From an uncultured Chitinophagaceae bacterium (GTDB taxonomy: Bacteria > Bacteroidota > Bacteroidia > Chitinophagales > Chitinophagaceae), in the NCBI GenBank assembly GCA_937900675.1, contig CALCEA010000045.1:1-11834 (forward strand): a DNA stretch of 11,834 bases, read 5' to 3'. Below the pieces are notes generated by a model. That model was given only the letters and a program-made list of their open reading frames with translations. It had not been told where the DNA came from and did no database searches. Each line of letters opens with the position of its first letter. Within the stretch, counting starts at the first letter, position 1. Position numbers and translations under genes: made by a program. Of this stretch, positions 6,141 to 11,834 are shown one piece after another.

Positions 6141-7157
6141 TTAATTTAATTGAGATAATTGTGTTTTGTATGTTTCTAGAATATTTTTAAAATCATTCAA
6201 TGTTTCTTCAACAGATTTTAAAGAACTTCCGCCTGCTGCATTAGCATGGCCTCCACCTTCAAAATGTGTTCTGGCAAATATATTAACATCAAAGTTACCT
6301 TTGCTTCTAAAACTCCATTTTCTTTCTTCTTCTCTATCAATTACAATAGCTGCAAACTTGATGCCTTGTATAGACAATAAATAATTTACCAAACCTTCCG
6401 TATCCCCTGTTTTTAATTCAAACTTGTATATATCTGTTTTTGGGATTGCCATCACTGCTGTCTTAAATTCAGGAAAAACATGCATTCTATTTAAAAAAGC
6501 ATTTCCCATAAATTTTAATCTGCCTTCAGTTGATTGATCATAGATTGCTTCATGAATTTTACCATGCTGTAATCCTAGTTCTTTTAAGTGGGCAACAATT
6601 TTATGAACCGATGCTGTACAAGAAGGGAATCTAAATGATCCAGTGTCTGTCATCAATCCTGTATATAAACAAGTCGCAATATCTAAATTGATTAAGTTGC
6701 TATGGCCTGATTGAACTATAAATTCATAGATCATCTCACAAGTAGAACTCATTTTCACATCACTTATTCCAAATCCAAAACTAGGTGTATCTGGTTGTTG
6801 GTGATGGTCGATCAATATTTTAATGGCTTTGGAGTCTTTGATAATTGGCTCCATATGTTTTGTTCTGTGAAGGATATTAAAATCCAAACAAAACACATAA
6901 TCAGCATTTTGTACTATCTCTGTAGCTTTTGCTTTGTTTTGTTCAAAATCAATCACCTTATCTGTACCCGGCATCCAATCCAAAAATTGAGCCCAATTGG
7001 TGGGAGAAATTACATGAACATCATGCCCTAATTGTATTAGAAAATGATACAATGCCAAACTTGATCCCATTGCATCTCCATCAGGTTTTTGATGCGCAGT
7101 GATCACCGCCTTAAAAGGTTTGGATAATAAAGGGTAAAATTGTTCGATTGCTTGCAT
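6141..7157 (-). CDS. DHH/DHHA1 family phosphoesterase, NrnA-like (nanoRNase / pAp phosphatase type)
   Basis: A 338-residue protein with the NrnA/RecJ-like DHH architecture. Motif I is AHQKPDGDAMGSS (21-33, with H22, D26 and D28). Motif II includes CLDFN (D92). Motif III is IDHHQ (D117, H118, H119), and motif IV is MTDTGSFRF (D171). The DHHA1 domain ends in FEGGGHANAAGG (299-310). All metal-binding and substrate residues of the family are present, so it should be an active Mn-dependent phosphodiesterase. NrnA-type members degrade 2-5 nt RNA fragments and dephosphorylate pAp; related members cleave pApA or c-di-AMP. Length and the single DHH-DHHA1 unit exclude full-length RecJ. The exact substrate cannot be read from sequence. 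A -7 box lies 7 nt before its ATG. It is the first gene of a two-gene unit with the FKBP lipoprotein. Confidence 0.9.
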   Translation of the reverse strand: MQAIEQFYPLLSKPFKAVITAHQKPDGDAMGSSLALYHFLIQLGHDVHVISPTNWAQFLDWMPGTDKVIDFEQNKAKATEIVQNADYVFCLDFNILHRTKHMEPIIKDSKAIKILIDHHQQPDTPSFGFGISDVKMSSTCEMIYEFIVQSGHSNLINLDIATCLYTGLMTDTGSFRFPSCTASVHKIVAHLKELGLQHGKIHEAIYDQSTEGRLKFMGNAFLNRMHVFPEFKTAVMAIPKTDIYKFELKTGDTEGLVNYLLSIQGIKFAAIVIDREEERKWSFRSKGNFDVNIFARTHFEGGGHANAAGGSSLKSVEETLNDFKNILETYKTQLSQLN

Positions 7158-7164
7158 AAGTGCA

Positions 7165-7172
7165 CAAATTTA
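7165..7172 (-). promoter_or_regulatory. -7 box of the DHH phosphoesterase gene
   Basis: TAAATTTG on the minus strand matches TAnnTTTG exactly and is followed by TGCACTT and the ATG at 7157. Transcription would start within about 4 nt of the start codon. Confidence 0.5.
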
Positions 7173-7194
7173 CTATAAATCAAAGGTTTTTCAC

Positions 7195-7202
7195 TAATTT
7201 TG
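7195..7202 (+). promoter_or_regulatory. -7 box of ndk
   Basis: TAATTTTG matches TAnnTTTG exactly and leaves a leader of about 30 nt before the ndk ATG at 7237. It is back to back with the box of the divergent DHH gene in a 79-nt spacer. Confidence 0.55.
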
Positions 7203-7236
7203 CGCCTGCAATTAGCAACATTATAACAAATTGATT

Positions 7237-7653
7237 ATGAGTAACAGAACATTCACGATGATTAAGCCAGATGCTACCTCTAAAGGACATACTGGTGCCA
7301 TTTTAGATCAAATTATCAAAGCTGGTTTTAGCATTAAAGCGATGAAATGGATCCAATTATCTGAAGCGCAAGCAGGAGAATTTTATGCAGTGCATAAAGA
7401 AAGACCATTTTATGGTGAATTAGTTGAGTTTATGTGTAGCGGCCCCATCGTAGCTGCCATCCTTGAAAAAGAGAATGCAGTTGCTGATTTTAGAACCTTA
7501 ATTGGAGCTACAAATTTTAAAGATGCTGCAGAAGGAACTATTAGAAAAAAATATGCAACATCTATTGGAGAAAATGCTATTCACGGAAGTGATAGTGATG
7601 AAAACGCTAAAATCGAAGGAGATTTCTTCTTTAGTGGTTTAGAAAGATTTTAA
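7237..7653 (+). CDS. ndk: Nucleoside diphosphate kinase
   Basis: Transfers the gamma phosphate of ATP to nucleoside diphosphates via a phosphohistidine, balancing NTP and dNTP pools. From the ATG at 7237 the protein is 138 residues, the normal length, beginning MSNRTFTMIKPDA. Key features are K10 in TMIKPDA, the RPFY block (56-59), and the active-site segment NAIHGSDS (113-120) with catalytic His116. An in-frame TTG at 7231 adds only two residues and is not needed. The gene is monocistronic: divergent from the DHH gene with its own -7 box and closed by two hairpins. Its product supplies CTP and UTP and is functionally linked to the pyrimidine genes elsewhere in the window. Confidence 0.96.
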   Translation: MSNRTFTMIKPDATSKGHTGAILDQIIKAGFSIKAMKWIQLSEAQAGEFYAVHKERPFYGELVEFMCSGPIVAAILEKENAVADFRTLIGATNFKDAAEGTIRKKYATSIGENAIHGSDSDENAKIEGDFFFSGLERF

Positions 7654-7692
7654 ATAAACGAGTCCTTAAAAAAATAAGGACTCGTTTATTTT
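7652..7692. terminator. First terminator after ndk
   Basis: A perfect 17-bp inverted repeat (arms 7652-7668 and 7675-7691, A6 loop) with core CGAGTCCTTA/TAAGGACTCG. The left arm begins inside the ndk stop codon and the right arm runs into TTTATTTT. The T-rich end of the stem could also serve the minus strand. Confidence 0.88.
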
Positions 7693-7706
7693 AAGCTAAA
7701 GATTTT

Positions 7707-7742
7707 ATTAGTCCACCCCATAAACGGGTGGACTAATTTTTT
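7707..7742 (+). terminator. Second terminator between ndk and the helicase gene
   Basis: A 12-bp perfect hairpin (arms 7707-7718 and 7726-7737, core AGTCCACCC/GGGTGGACT, 7-nt loop) followed by six T on the plus strand. There is no T-tract on the minus side, so it mainly stops plus-strand transcription, as a backup to the first hairpin. Confidence 0.85.
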
Positions 7743-7754
7743 GAACATACTTTT

Positions 7755-9083
7755 TTATTTTTTGCCCCCTCTCTTCTTTGGCTTGCCATATTTTTTCATC
7801 ATCTCATCCTTATGGCTTTTTCGAACATTTACTTTTTTGTTCTTTGCTGATTTCTCATGAAATGCACCACCGCCCGAATCTATTTTAGGTCTTTTAATTT
7901 GAATCGTTTTCATATGAACTTTTGGAAGTTCATCATCTATTAGAACTGTTGATATTGCTAAGTTTTCAGGAAGAGATAACATTGGAATACTTTGTCTCAT
8001 TAATGCTTCTATCTTCTGTTGAAAAGGTTTTTCTTTTTCAGTAATGAAAGTAATCGCAATACCTTTTTTGTCTGCTCTACCTGTTCTACCAATACGATGT
8101 ATATAGTTTTCTGGCACTTCAGGCGTATCAAAATTGATTACATGAGTAACTTCTGCCACATCAATACCTCTCGCCATAATATCCGTTGCTATGATGTATT
8201 TGAAGACTCCTGCTTTAAATTGTTTTACAGTATTGAATCTATAATTCTGTTCTTTGTTAGAGTGAATAACCCCAACAATTTCAGGAAACTGAACACTTAG
8301 TTTTTCATACAATTGATCTGCTAAACTTTTGGTACTAACAAAAATTAACACCTTGGTCATTGTTTCATCTGAACTCAATAATAGTTCTAGTAAATTAACT
8401 TTTGTATTAAAGTTGGGAACATCGTATGCAGTTTGAATAATATTCTCAACAGGACTTCCAGTGGGTGCTGCTTCTATTCTTTCTGGCTCTGTAAAATAAT
8501 CATTCATTAAACTTTCTACTTCATCCGTAATAGTTGCAGAGAATAACAAATTTTGTCTCTTGCCTGGTAATAAAGAAAGGATATTAGTTATCTGAGTTCT
8601 AAAACCAAGATTCAACATTTCATCCATTTCATCTATGACTAATCTTTTGATGGTCTTGGTTTTAAATGCACCATTTAACAATAAATCATATAATCTACCT
8701 GGAGTAGCTACTAAAACATCCACTCCCTTTTCTACTTCCAATTGTTGTGTATTGATATTGGCTCCACCATACACTCCTACTGTTACCACATTCATATAAG
8801 TGGTTAATTTTTTCACTGATTCTACCACCTGAACAACCAATTCTCTTGTTGGAACGATAATCAGTATTTGAGGGTCTTTGTTTTTATCAAATTTCCATAA
8901 TCTTAAACAAGGTAATAGGTATGCGAATGTCTTACCAGTTCCAGTTTGTGCAATACCACATACATCTCTACCTGACATTACCACAGGGAATACCCTGTAC
9001 TGGATGGTTGTTGGATGCTGAAAACCAAGATCTTCGATGGCCTTGGTCAAAGATGGGTTGAGGTTTAAGTCGGAGAAATTCAT
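7755..9083 (-). CDS. DEAD-box ATP-dependent RNA helicase, RhlE type
   Basis: A 442-residue helicase with both RecA-like domains complete. Motifs in order: Q motif ending PTTIQ (24-28), I AQTGTGKT (45-52), Ia PTREL (78-82), GG (106-107), Ib TPGR (127-130), II DEMD (151-154), III SAT (182-184), V ATDIMARGID (299-308) and VI HRIGRTGR (329-336). Motif II reads DEMD instead of DEAD; both acidic residues that bind Mg-ATP are kept, so activity is expected. A lysine- and arginine-rich tail (about 397-442, ending KPKKRGGKK) probably gives non-specific RNA binding. RhlE-like helicases act in ribosome assembly, RNA decay and cold adaptation. An exact -7 box sits 5 nt before the ATG. It lies downstream of tRNA-Pro on the same strand, separated by a hairpin-rich 295-nt region. 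Confidence 0.93.
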   Translation of the reverse strand: MNFSDLNLNPSLTKAIEDLGFQHPTTIQYRVFPVVMSGRDVCGIAQTGTGKTFAYLLPCLRLWKFDKNKDPQILIIVPTRELVVQVVESVKKLTTYMNVVTVGVYGGANINTQQLEVEKGVDVLVATPGRLYDLLLNGAFKTKTIKRLVIDEMDEMLNLGFRTQITNILSLLPGKRQNLLFSATITDEVESLMNDYFTEPERIEAAPTGSPVENIIQTAYDVPNFNTKVNLLELLLSSDETMTKVLIFVSTKSLADQLYEKLSVQFPEIVGVIHSNKEQNYRFNTVKQFKAGVFKYIIATDIMARGIDVAEVTHVINFDTPEVPENYIHRIGRTGRADKKGIAITFITEKEKPFQQKIEALMRQSIPMLSLPENLAISTVLIDDELPKVHMKTIQIKRPKIDSGGGAFHEKSAKNKKVNVRKSHKDEMMKKYGKPKKRGGKK

Positions 9084-9088
9084 GGGGA

Positions 9089-9096
9089 CAAAGGTA
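9089..9096 (-). promoter_or_regulatory. -7 box of the RNA helicase gene
   Basis: TACCTTTG on the minus strand matches TAnnTTTG exactly, followed by TCCCC and the ATG at 9083. It predicts a leaderless or nearly leaderless mRNA, in contrast to the highly structured DNA just upstream. Confidence 0.5.
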
Positions 9097-9101
9097 ACGG
9101 A

Positions 9102-9193
9102 TTGCCGTCACTTCGTTCCGGCTTCCTTTTTCACCCTTTTGAAATAGAAACTAGGTATTCTATTTCAAAGATTTAGCTCGCTAAGCTCGCTTA
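9102..9193. repeat. Cluster of short palindromes upstream of the helicase gene
   Basis: The segment contains three units. GCCG...CGGC occurs at about 9104-9117 with inner AC/GT pairs. A perfect 12-bp inverted repeat follows (TTTGAAATAGAA 9138-9149, TTCTATTTCAAA 9158-9169, 8-nt loop). Then come two overlapping mini-hairpins (TTAGCTCGCTAA 9173-9184 and TAAGCTCGCTTA 9182-9193). The direct repeats TCCTTTTTCACCCT (9124-9137) and TCCTTTCACCCT (9195-9206) bracket the last two units. No open frame of interest is seen. It could be a decayed or composite intergenic repeat, or structured leader RNA. Confidence 0.55.
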
Positions 9194-9231
9194 ATCCTTT
9201 CACCCTCAGTGCAAAAGCATAAGCAACATCC

Positions 9232-9361
9232 AAAAAAAATACAAGCCCTTCGCTTTGCTAAGGCCTTTGAATTGTTATAATCGCGCACAACTTCAAGCAA
9301 GCTTGAGTTGTTTGCTCTTATAACAATTCAGCCTCAACTTTCGTCGAGGCTGTACTTTTTT
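9232..9361. repeat. 130-nt nested, cloverleaf-like palindromic element
   Basis: The outer arms (9233-9247 and 9348-9361: A-tract, TACA, GCC versus GGC, TGTA, T-tract) pair with one mismatch and one bulge. Inside are three arms. The left hairpin is 9247-9263 (CCTT...AAGG). The long central stem pairs 9268-9280 with 9318-9330 (13 bp perfect) and is capped, after a 6x6 internal loop, by an inner hairpin (9287-9298 with 9301-9311, one bulge). The right hairpin is 9331-9350, which on the minus strand forms 8 bp with a GAAA tetraloop. Both strands end in a T-run (T8 minus, T6 plus), so it may terminate tRNA-Pro transcription. The layout resembles palindromic intergenic repeats; other copies cannot be checked here. 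Confidence 0.65.
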
Positions 9362-9378
9362 GGGCTGTTGCTCTTTTT

Positions 9379-9455
9379 TGGTCGGGTGAACAGGATTTGA
9401 ACCTGCGACCCCTTGCACCCCATACAAGTGCGCTACCGGGCTGCGCTACCACCCG
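9379..9455 (-). tRNA. tRNA-Pro, anticodon GGG
   Basis: Read on the minus strand, the 5' end is CGGGTGG and pairs with TCACCCG (seven pairs, the last G-U), followed by discriminator A and an encoded CCA. The D arm is GCGC-AGCCCGGTA-GCGC. The anticodon stem is CTTGT/GCAAG with loop ATGGGGT, anticodon GGG at 9421-9419, G37 after it. The T arm is GCAGG-TTCAAAT-CCTGT. The C1-G72 pair and the D-arm sequence are typical of bacterial tRNA-Pro. It reads CCC and CCU codons. The 130-nt palindromic element begins 17 nt beyond its 3' end and may terminate it. Confidence 0.95.
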
Positions 9456-9526
9456 AAACCTACTCAAATCACTAAAAATCACGGGATTTGGGCTGCAAAT
9501 ATACCCTCAAATCGAAAAAAACAAGC

Positions 9527-9534
9527 TATCTTTA
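9527..9534 (+). promoter_or_regulatory. Probable -7 box of the dihydroorotase-family gene
   Basis: TATCTTTA matches TAnnTTTG except for the last base and lies 19 nt before the ATG at 9554. One base later comes TTCAAATTT (9536-9544), the same 9-mer found directly after the pyrR box. Confidence 0.4.
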
Positions 9535-9553
9535 CTTCAAATTTATTGTCCTA

Positions 9554-10819
9554 ATGTCCATTCTTTTAAGACAAGTCAAGATTGCCGATCCGGCGTCTCC
9601 ATTTCACAATAAGGTTAAAGATATTCTCATAAAGGATCAACAAATTGTTTCTATTACCGACCATTATGACGGGATAACTGATTTTGTTTTTGAAAAAGCA
9701 GGAACAACTGTTTCTCCAGGTTGGGTAGATCCATTTGTCCACTTTTGTGACCCGGGAATGGAAAATAGAGAAACCTTGGCTTCAGGTGCTGCTGCAGCTC
9801 AAAAAGGTGGATTCACAACCGTGTTTAATATCCCAAACACACAACCCGTTACCGACAATAAATCTCAAGTAACATATACAAAACAACAAAGCAATCATTT
9901 ACCAATACATGTTTATCCCATTGGGGCTTTATCCAAAAAAATTGAAGGAAAGGATTTAGCAGAAATGATTGATATGTATAACAACGGAGCAGTTGCTTTC
10001 AGTGATGGACTTCATCCAGTTCAGTCTACCTTGTTATTTTTAAAAGCTTTACAATATGTGAAAGCATTTGATGGAGTAGTTATTCAAATGCCCATTGATA
10101 AGAGCTTGGGTAGTTTAGGATTAATGAATGAAGGCATATTGTCGACACAATTAGGTTTACCAGGAATTCCAGCCATCGCTGAGGAATTGATTATCTCGAG
10201 AGATATTGAATTAGTTAGATATACTCAATCTAAATTACATATTACTGGAGTATCCACTGCTAAAGGGATCGCAATGATTGCTAATGCTAAAAAAGAAGGA
10301 CTTCAAATTACATGTAGTGTAACACCTTATCATTTATTCTTTACAGAAGAAGATTTAAAAGAATACAATACTTTATTAAAAGTGTTCCCTCCTTTGAGAA
10401 CCAAAAAAGATCAGGAAGCCATATTAAAGGCGGTCGAGAATGGTACAGTAGATTGCATAAGTTCTCATCACCTTCCACAGGATTGGGATGGCAAAACAAT
10501 TGAGTTTGAAAATGCGAAAGCAGGGATAGCTTGCATTGAAACTAGCTTTAGTGCAGTATTAGAGAAATTGCCAAAATTATCAGAAGAAAAAATTGCCGCA
10601 TTGTTTTCTAATAATGCAAGACAAATTTTCAACTTACCAACTGCTAATATAGTTGAAGGAGTTAACGCAGAATTGACTTTGTTTAATGTGAATGAAACAA
10701 CCAAAATGAGTCAATCAAGTTCTGCAAGTAAATCAGCCAACTCTCCTTTTTGGGATCTTTCTTTAAAAGGAAAAATCATTGGAACAGTAGTGAAAAATAC
10801 TTTACATATAAATTCTTAA
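9554..10819 (+). CDS. Dihydroorotase-family protein, probably non-catalytic (PyrC'/PyrX-like)
   Basis: A 421-residue amidohydrolase-fold protein aligning over its whole length with class I dihydroorotases: GWVDPFVHFCDPG (57-69), GGFTTVFNIPNTQPV (85-99), AFSDG (148-152), LPGIPAIAEE (202-211), PPLRT (279-283), NARQIFN (354-360) and a C-terminal SPFWDLSLKGKIIGTV. However, the catalytic residues are degraded. The metal-binding HxH is FxH (F61, H63), and the substrate-binding Arg after it is Cys65. The TPHH histidine is Tyr (TPYH, 257-260), and the DHAPH block with the catalytic Asp reads HHLPQ (305-309). It should therefore not hydrolyse dihydroorotate and may be a structural partner of PyrB, as PyrC' is in Pseudomonas. 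An in-frame ATG at 9488 was rejected because the extension covers the promoter and has no family similarity. It is first in an operon with DUF4199 and a glycosyltransferase. Confidence 0.88.
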   Translation: MSILLRQVKIADPASPFHNKVKDILIKDQQIVSITDHYDGITDFVFEKAGTTVSPGWVDPFVHFCDPGMENRETLASGAAAAQKGGFTTVFNIPNTQPVTDNKSQVTYTKQQSNHLPIHVYPIGALSKKIEGKDLAEMIDMYNNGAVAFSDGLHPVQSTLLFLKALQYVKAFDGVVIQMPIDKSLGSLGLMNEGILSTQLGLPGIPAIAEELIISRDIELVRYTQSKLHITGVSTAKGIAMIANAKKEGLQITCSVTPYHLFFTEEDLKEYNTLLKVFPPLRTKKDQEAILKAVENGTVDCISSHHLPQDWDGKTIEFENAKAGIACIETSFSAVLEKLPKLSEEKIAALFSNNARQIFNLPTANIVEGVNAELTLFNVNETTKMSQSSSASKSANSPFWDLSLKGKIIGTVVKNTLHINS

Positions 10820-10828
10820 AATAAAACA

Positions 10829-11347
10829 ATGGAAAACACAGTAACAAGTCACATCGTTAAAGGAGCCATCTTAAGTGCTATCTCAATAGTTTTTAGTGTA
10901 ATCGTTTATGTATTCAACTTATATGAAATGTCATGGTTAAGTTGGATCAATTATGCTATCTTTTTGGGTGGTTTAATTTATGGAGCAATATTATACGCAA
11001 ATCAAAATAACAACAATGTTACATTTGGTAATGTGTTTGCGCACGGATTTAAAACAACAGCAGTTGTGATTGTAATTACAGTATTATTTACCATTTTATC
11101 TACCAAATTATTGTTCCCAGACATGGTAGACAAAATTGTAGACATGACAAGAAAGCAAATGGAAAAAAATCCACAAATGACAGATGAGATGATTGAGCAA
11201 GCTGTTACTATGACTAAAAAATTCTTCTTACCTTTTGCTATTGGTGGTGCTATCATCGGAACTGGAATTCTTGGAGCAATTGGTGCAGCTATTGGAGCTG
11301 GTGTTGCTAAAAAGAATCCAAATCCATTTGAAAATAACGCTGCTTAA
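10829..11347 (+). CDS. DUF4199 family membrane protein
   Basis: A 172-residue integral membrane protein of the Bacteroidota family DUF4199. Hydrophobic segments lie at about residues 10-30, 35-57, 75-95 and 131-156; the last is glycine- and alanine-rich (GTGILGAIGAAIGAG). A soluble helical loop of about 35 residues (LLFPDMVDKIVDMTRKQMEKNPQMTDEMIEQAV) separates segments 3 and 4, and the C-terminus is short and polar. The function of the family is unknown. It starts 9 nt after the dihydroorotase-family gene and 11 nt before a glycosyltransferase gene, so the three are one transcript. The glycosyltransferase neighbour suggests, without proving, a role in envelope or polyprenyl-linked sugar metabolism. 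Confidence 0.85.
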   Translation: MENTVTSHIVKGAILSAISIVFSVIVYVFNLYEMSWLSWINYAIFLGGLIYGAILYANQNNNNVTFGNVFAHGFKTTAVVIVITVLFTILSTKLLFPDMVDKIVDMTRKQMEKNPQMTDEMIEQAVTMTKKFFLPFAIGGAIIGTGILGAIGAAIGAGVAKKNPNPFENNAA

Positions 11348-11358
11348 AATTAACCTTA

Positions 11359-11834
11359 ATGCAAATTTCTGTAGTTATACCTTTATTCAACGAATCTGAA
11401 TCTTTACCAGAATTAATGGCATGGATTGATCGTGTTATGCAAACGAATCAATATAGCTATGAAGTCATTATGGTGGATGATGGCAGTGATGATAATAGTT
11501 GGGATACCATACAGGGTTTAAAAAATAAATATTCCTCTTTAAAAGGAATTCGTTTTCAAAGAAATTATGGTAAATCGGCAGCATTAAATGAAGGATTCAA
11601 AGCTGCTCAAGGAAATATTGTAGTAACAATGGATGCTGATTTACAAGACTCTCCGGATGAAATACCTGAGTTCTACAAAATGATAACAGAAGATGGTTAT
11701 CATTTAGTGAGTGGATGGAAGAAAAAAAGATACGATAACACTTTTACAAAAAACATTCCTTCTAAAATATACAATGCAGTAGCAAGAAAAAGTTCTGGAA
11801 TTGTATTACACGATTTTAATTGTGGTATTAAAGC
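11359..11834 (+). CDS. Family 2 glycosyltransferase, DPM1/ArnC-like, N-terminal part (cut by window edge)
   Basis: The first 158 codons of a GT-A fold glycosyltransferase; the remainder lies past the window. Visible blocks are the N-terminal strand ISVVIPLFNE (3-12), the nucleotide-binding VDDGSDD (39-45), FQRNYGKSAALNEGF (66-80) and the metal-binding DADLQD (92-97), then GWKKKR in the acceptor region. This combination is characteristic of polyprenyl-phosphate hexose transferases (dolichyl-phosphate mannose synthase, ArnC and GtrB types), which use a nucleotide sugar to glycosylate undecaprenyl phosphate at the membrane. The members that carry C-terminal membrane helices cannot be distinguished here because that end is missing. 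The ATG at 11359 is 11 nt after the DUF4199 stop. Family is certain, donor and acceptor unknown. Confidence 0.92.
   Translation, partial: MQISVVIPLFNESESLPELMAWIDRVMQTNQYSYEVIMVDDGSDDNSWDTIQGLKNKYSSLKGIRFQRNYGKSAALNEGFKAAQGNIVVTMDADLQDSPDEIPEFYKMITEDGYHLVSGWKKKRYDNTFTKNIPSKIYNAVARKSSGIVLHDFNCGIK

Noticed and set aside
7231..7236. TTG start two codons upstream of the ndk ATG
   Set aside because: MSNRTFTMIKPDA from the ATG at 7237 is the normal NDK start; the upstream TTG adds nothing conserved.
9138..9206. Insertion sequence or MITE with target-site duplication
   Set aside because: The flanking repeats differ by two bases, and the terminal inverted repeats do not lie at the repeat edges, so insertion cannot be supported from this copy alone.
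9488..9553. In-frame ATG extension of the dihydroorotase-family gene by 22 residues
   Set aside because: The added peptide (MGCKYTLKSKKTSYLYF...) has no family similarity and would run through the likely promoter box at 9527-9534; the start at 9554 gives the usual N-terminus.
9397..9612. Open frame across the tRNA region on the plus strand
   Set aside because: It runs antisense through tRNA-Pro and into another frame of the dihydroorotase-family gene; no plausible protein.
1..11834. CRISPR array, phage, toxin-antitoxin or defence island
   Set aside because: No regularly spaced repeats, integrase, transposase or defence-family motifs were found on either strand.

Overview
The window looks like a chromosomal segment from a Bacteroidota bacterium, most likely Chitinophagaceae or a close relative. 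It is AT-rich and has essentially no Shine-Dalgarno sequences. Several starts are preceded by the Bacteroidota -7 box TAnnTTTG, and it carries Bacteroidota-type families (BT_3928-like DoxX fusion, DUF1599, DUF4199, a FKBP lipoprotein). The genus cannot be fixed from the sequence alone. There are no transposases, phage genes or CRISPR arrays; this is mostly housekeeping DNA.

Layout. Positions 1-799 (minus): pyrR followed by the 5' part of pyrB, pyrimidine synthesis and salvage. 835-2230 (plus): recF and a DUF721/DciA-like gene, DNA replication and repair. 2258-4359 (minus): a DUF1599 protein, a DoxX/thioredoxin-fold membrane protein and a two-CBS-domain protein. 4439-5230 (plus): folP. 5277-7157 (minus): an NrnA/RecJ-like DHH phosphoesterase followed 3 nt later by a FKBP-type prolyl isomerase lipoprotein. 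7237-7653 (plus): ndk. 7755-9083 (minus): a RhlE-type DEAD-box RNA helicase. 9084-9378: a gene-free, hairpin-rich stretch ending in a nested multi-arm palindrome. 9379-9455 (minus): tRNA-Pro(GGG). 9554-11834 (plus): a dihydroorotase-family gene, a DUF4199 membrane protein and the start of a family 2 glycosyltransferase, closely spaced as one operon.

The three convergent junctions (2224-2258, 5229-5260, 7652-7737) each hold strong hairpin terminators; in all three the stem reaches into a stop codon.

Main points for a second look. (1) The dihydroorotase-family protein has lost most metal-binding and catalytic residues, so it is probably a non-catalytic PyrC'/PyrX-type homologue. (2) Four genes have an exact TAnnTTTG box only 4-7 nt before the start codon, and two more have near matches, implying leaderless or nearly leaderless mRNAs. 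(3) A 130-nt cloverleaf-like palindrome lies between tRNA-Pro and the helicase gene, next to further small palindromes. (4) pyrR and the dihydroorotase-family gene share a promoter/initial-transcript sequence. Smaller points are a clear internal duplication in the DUF1599 protein, a DEMD rather than DEAD motif in the helicase, and the recF-DciA pairing.
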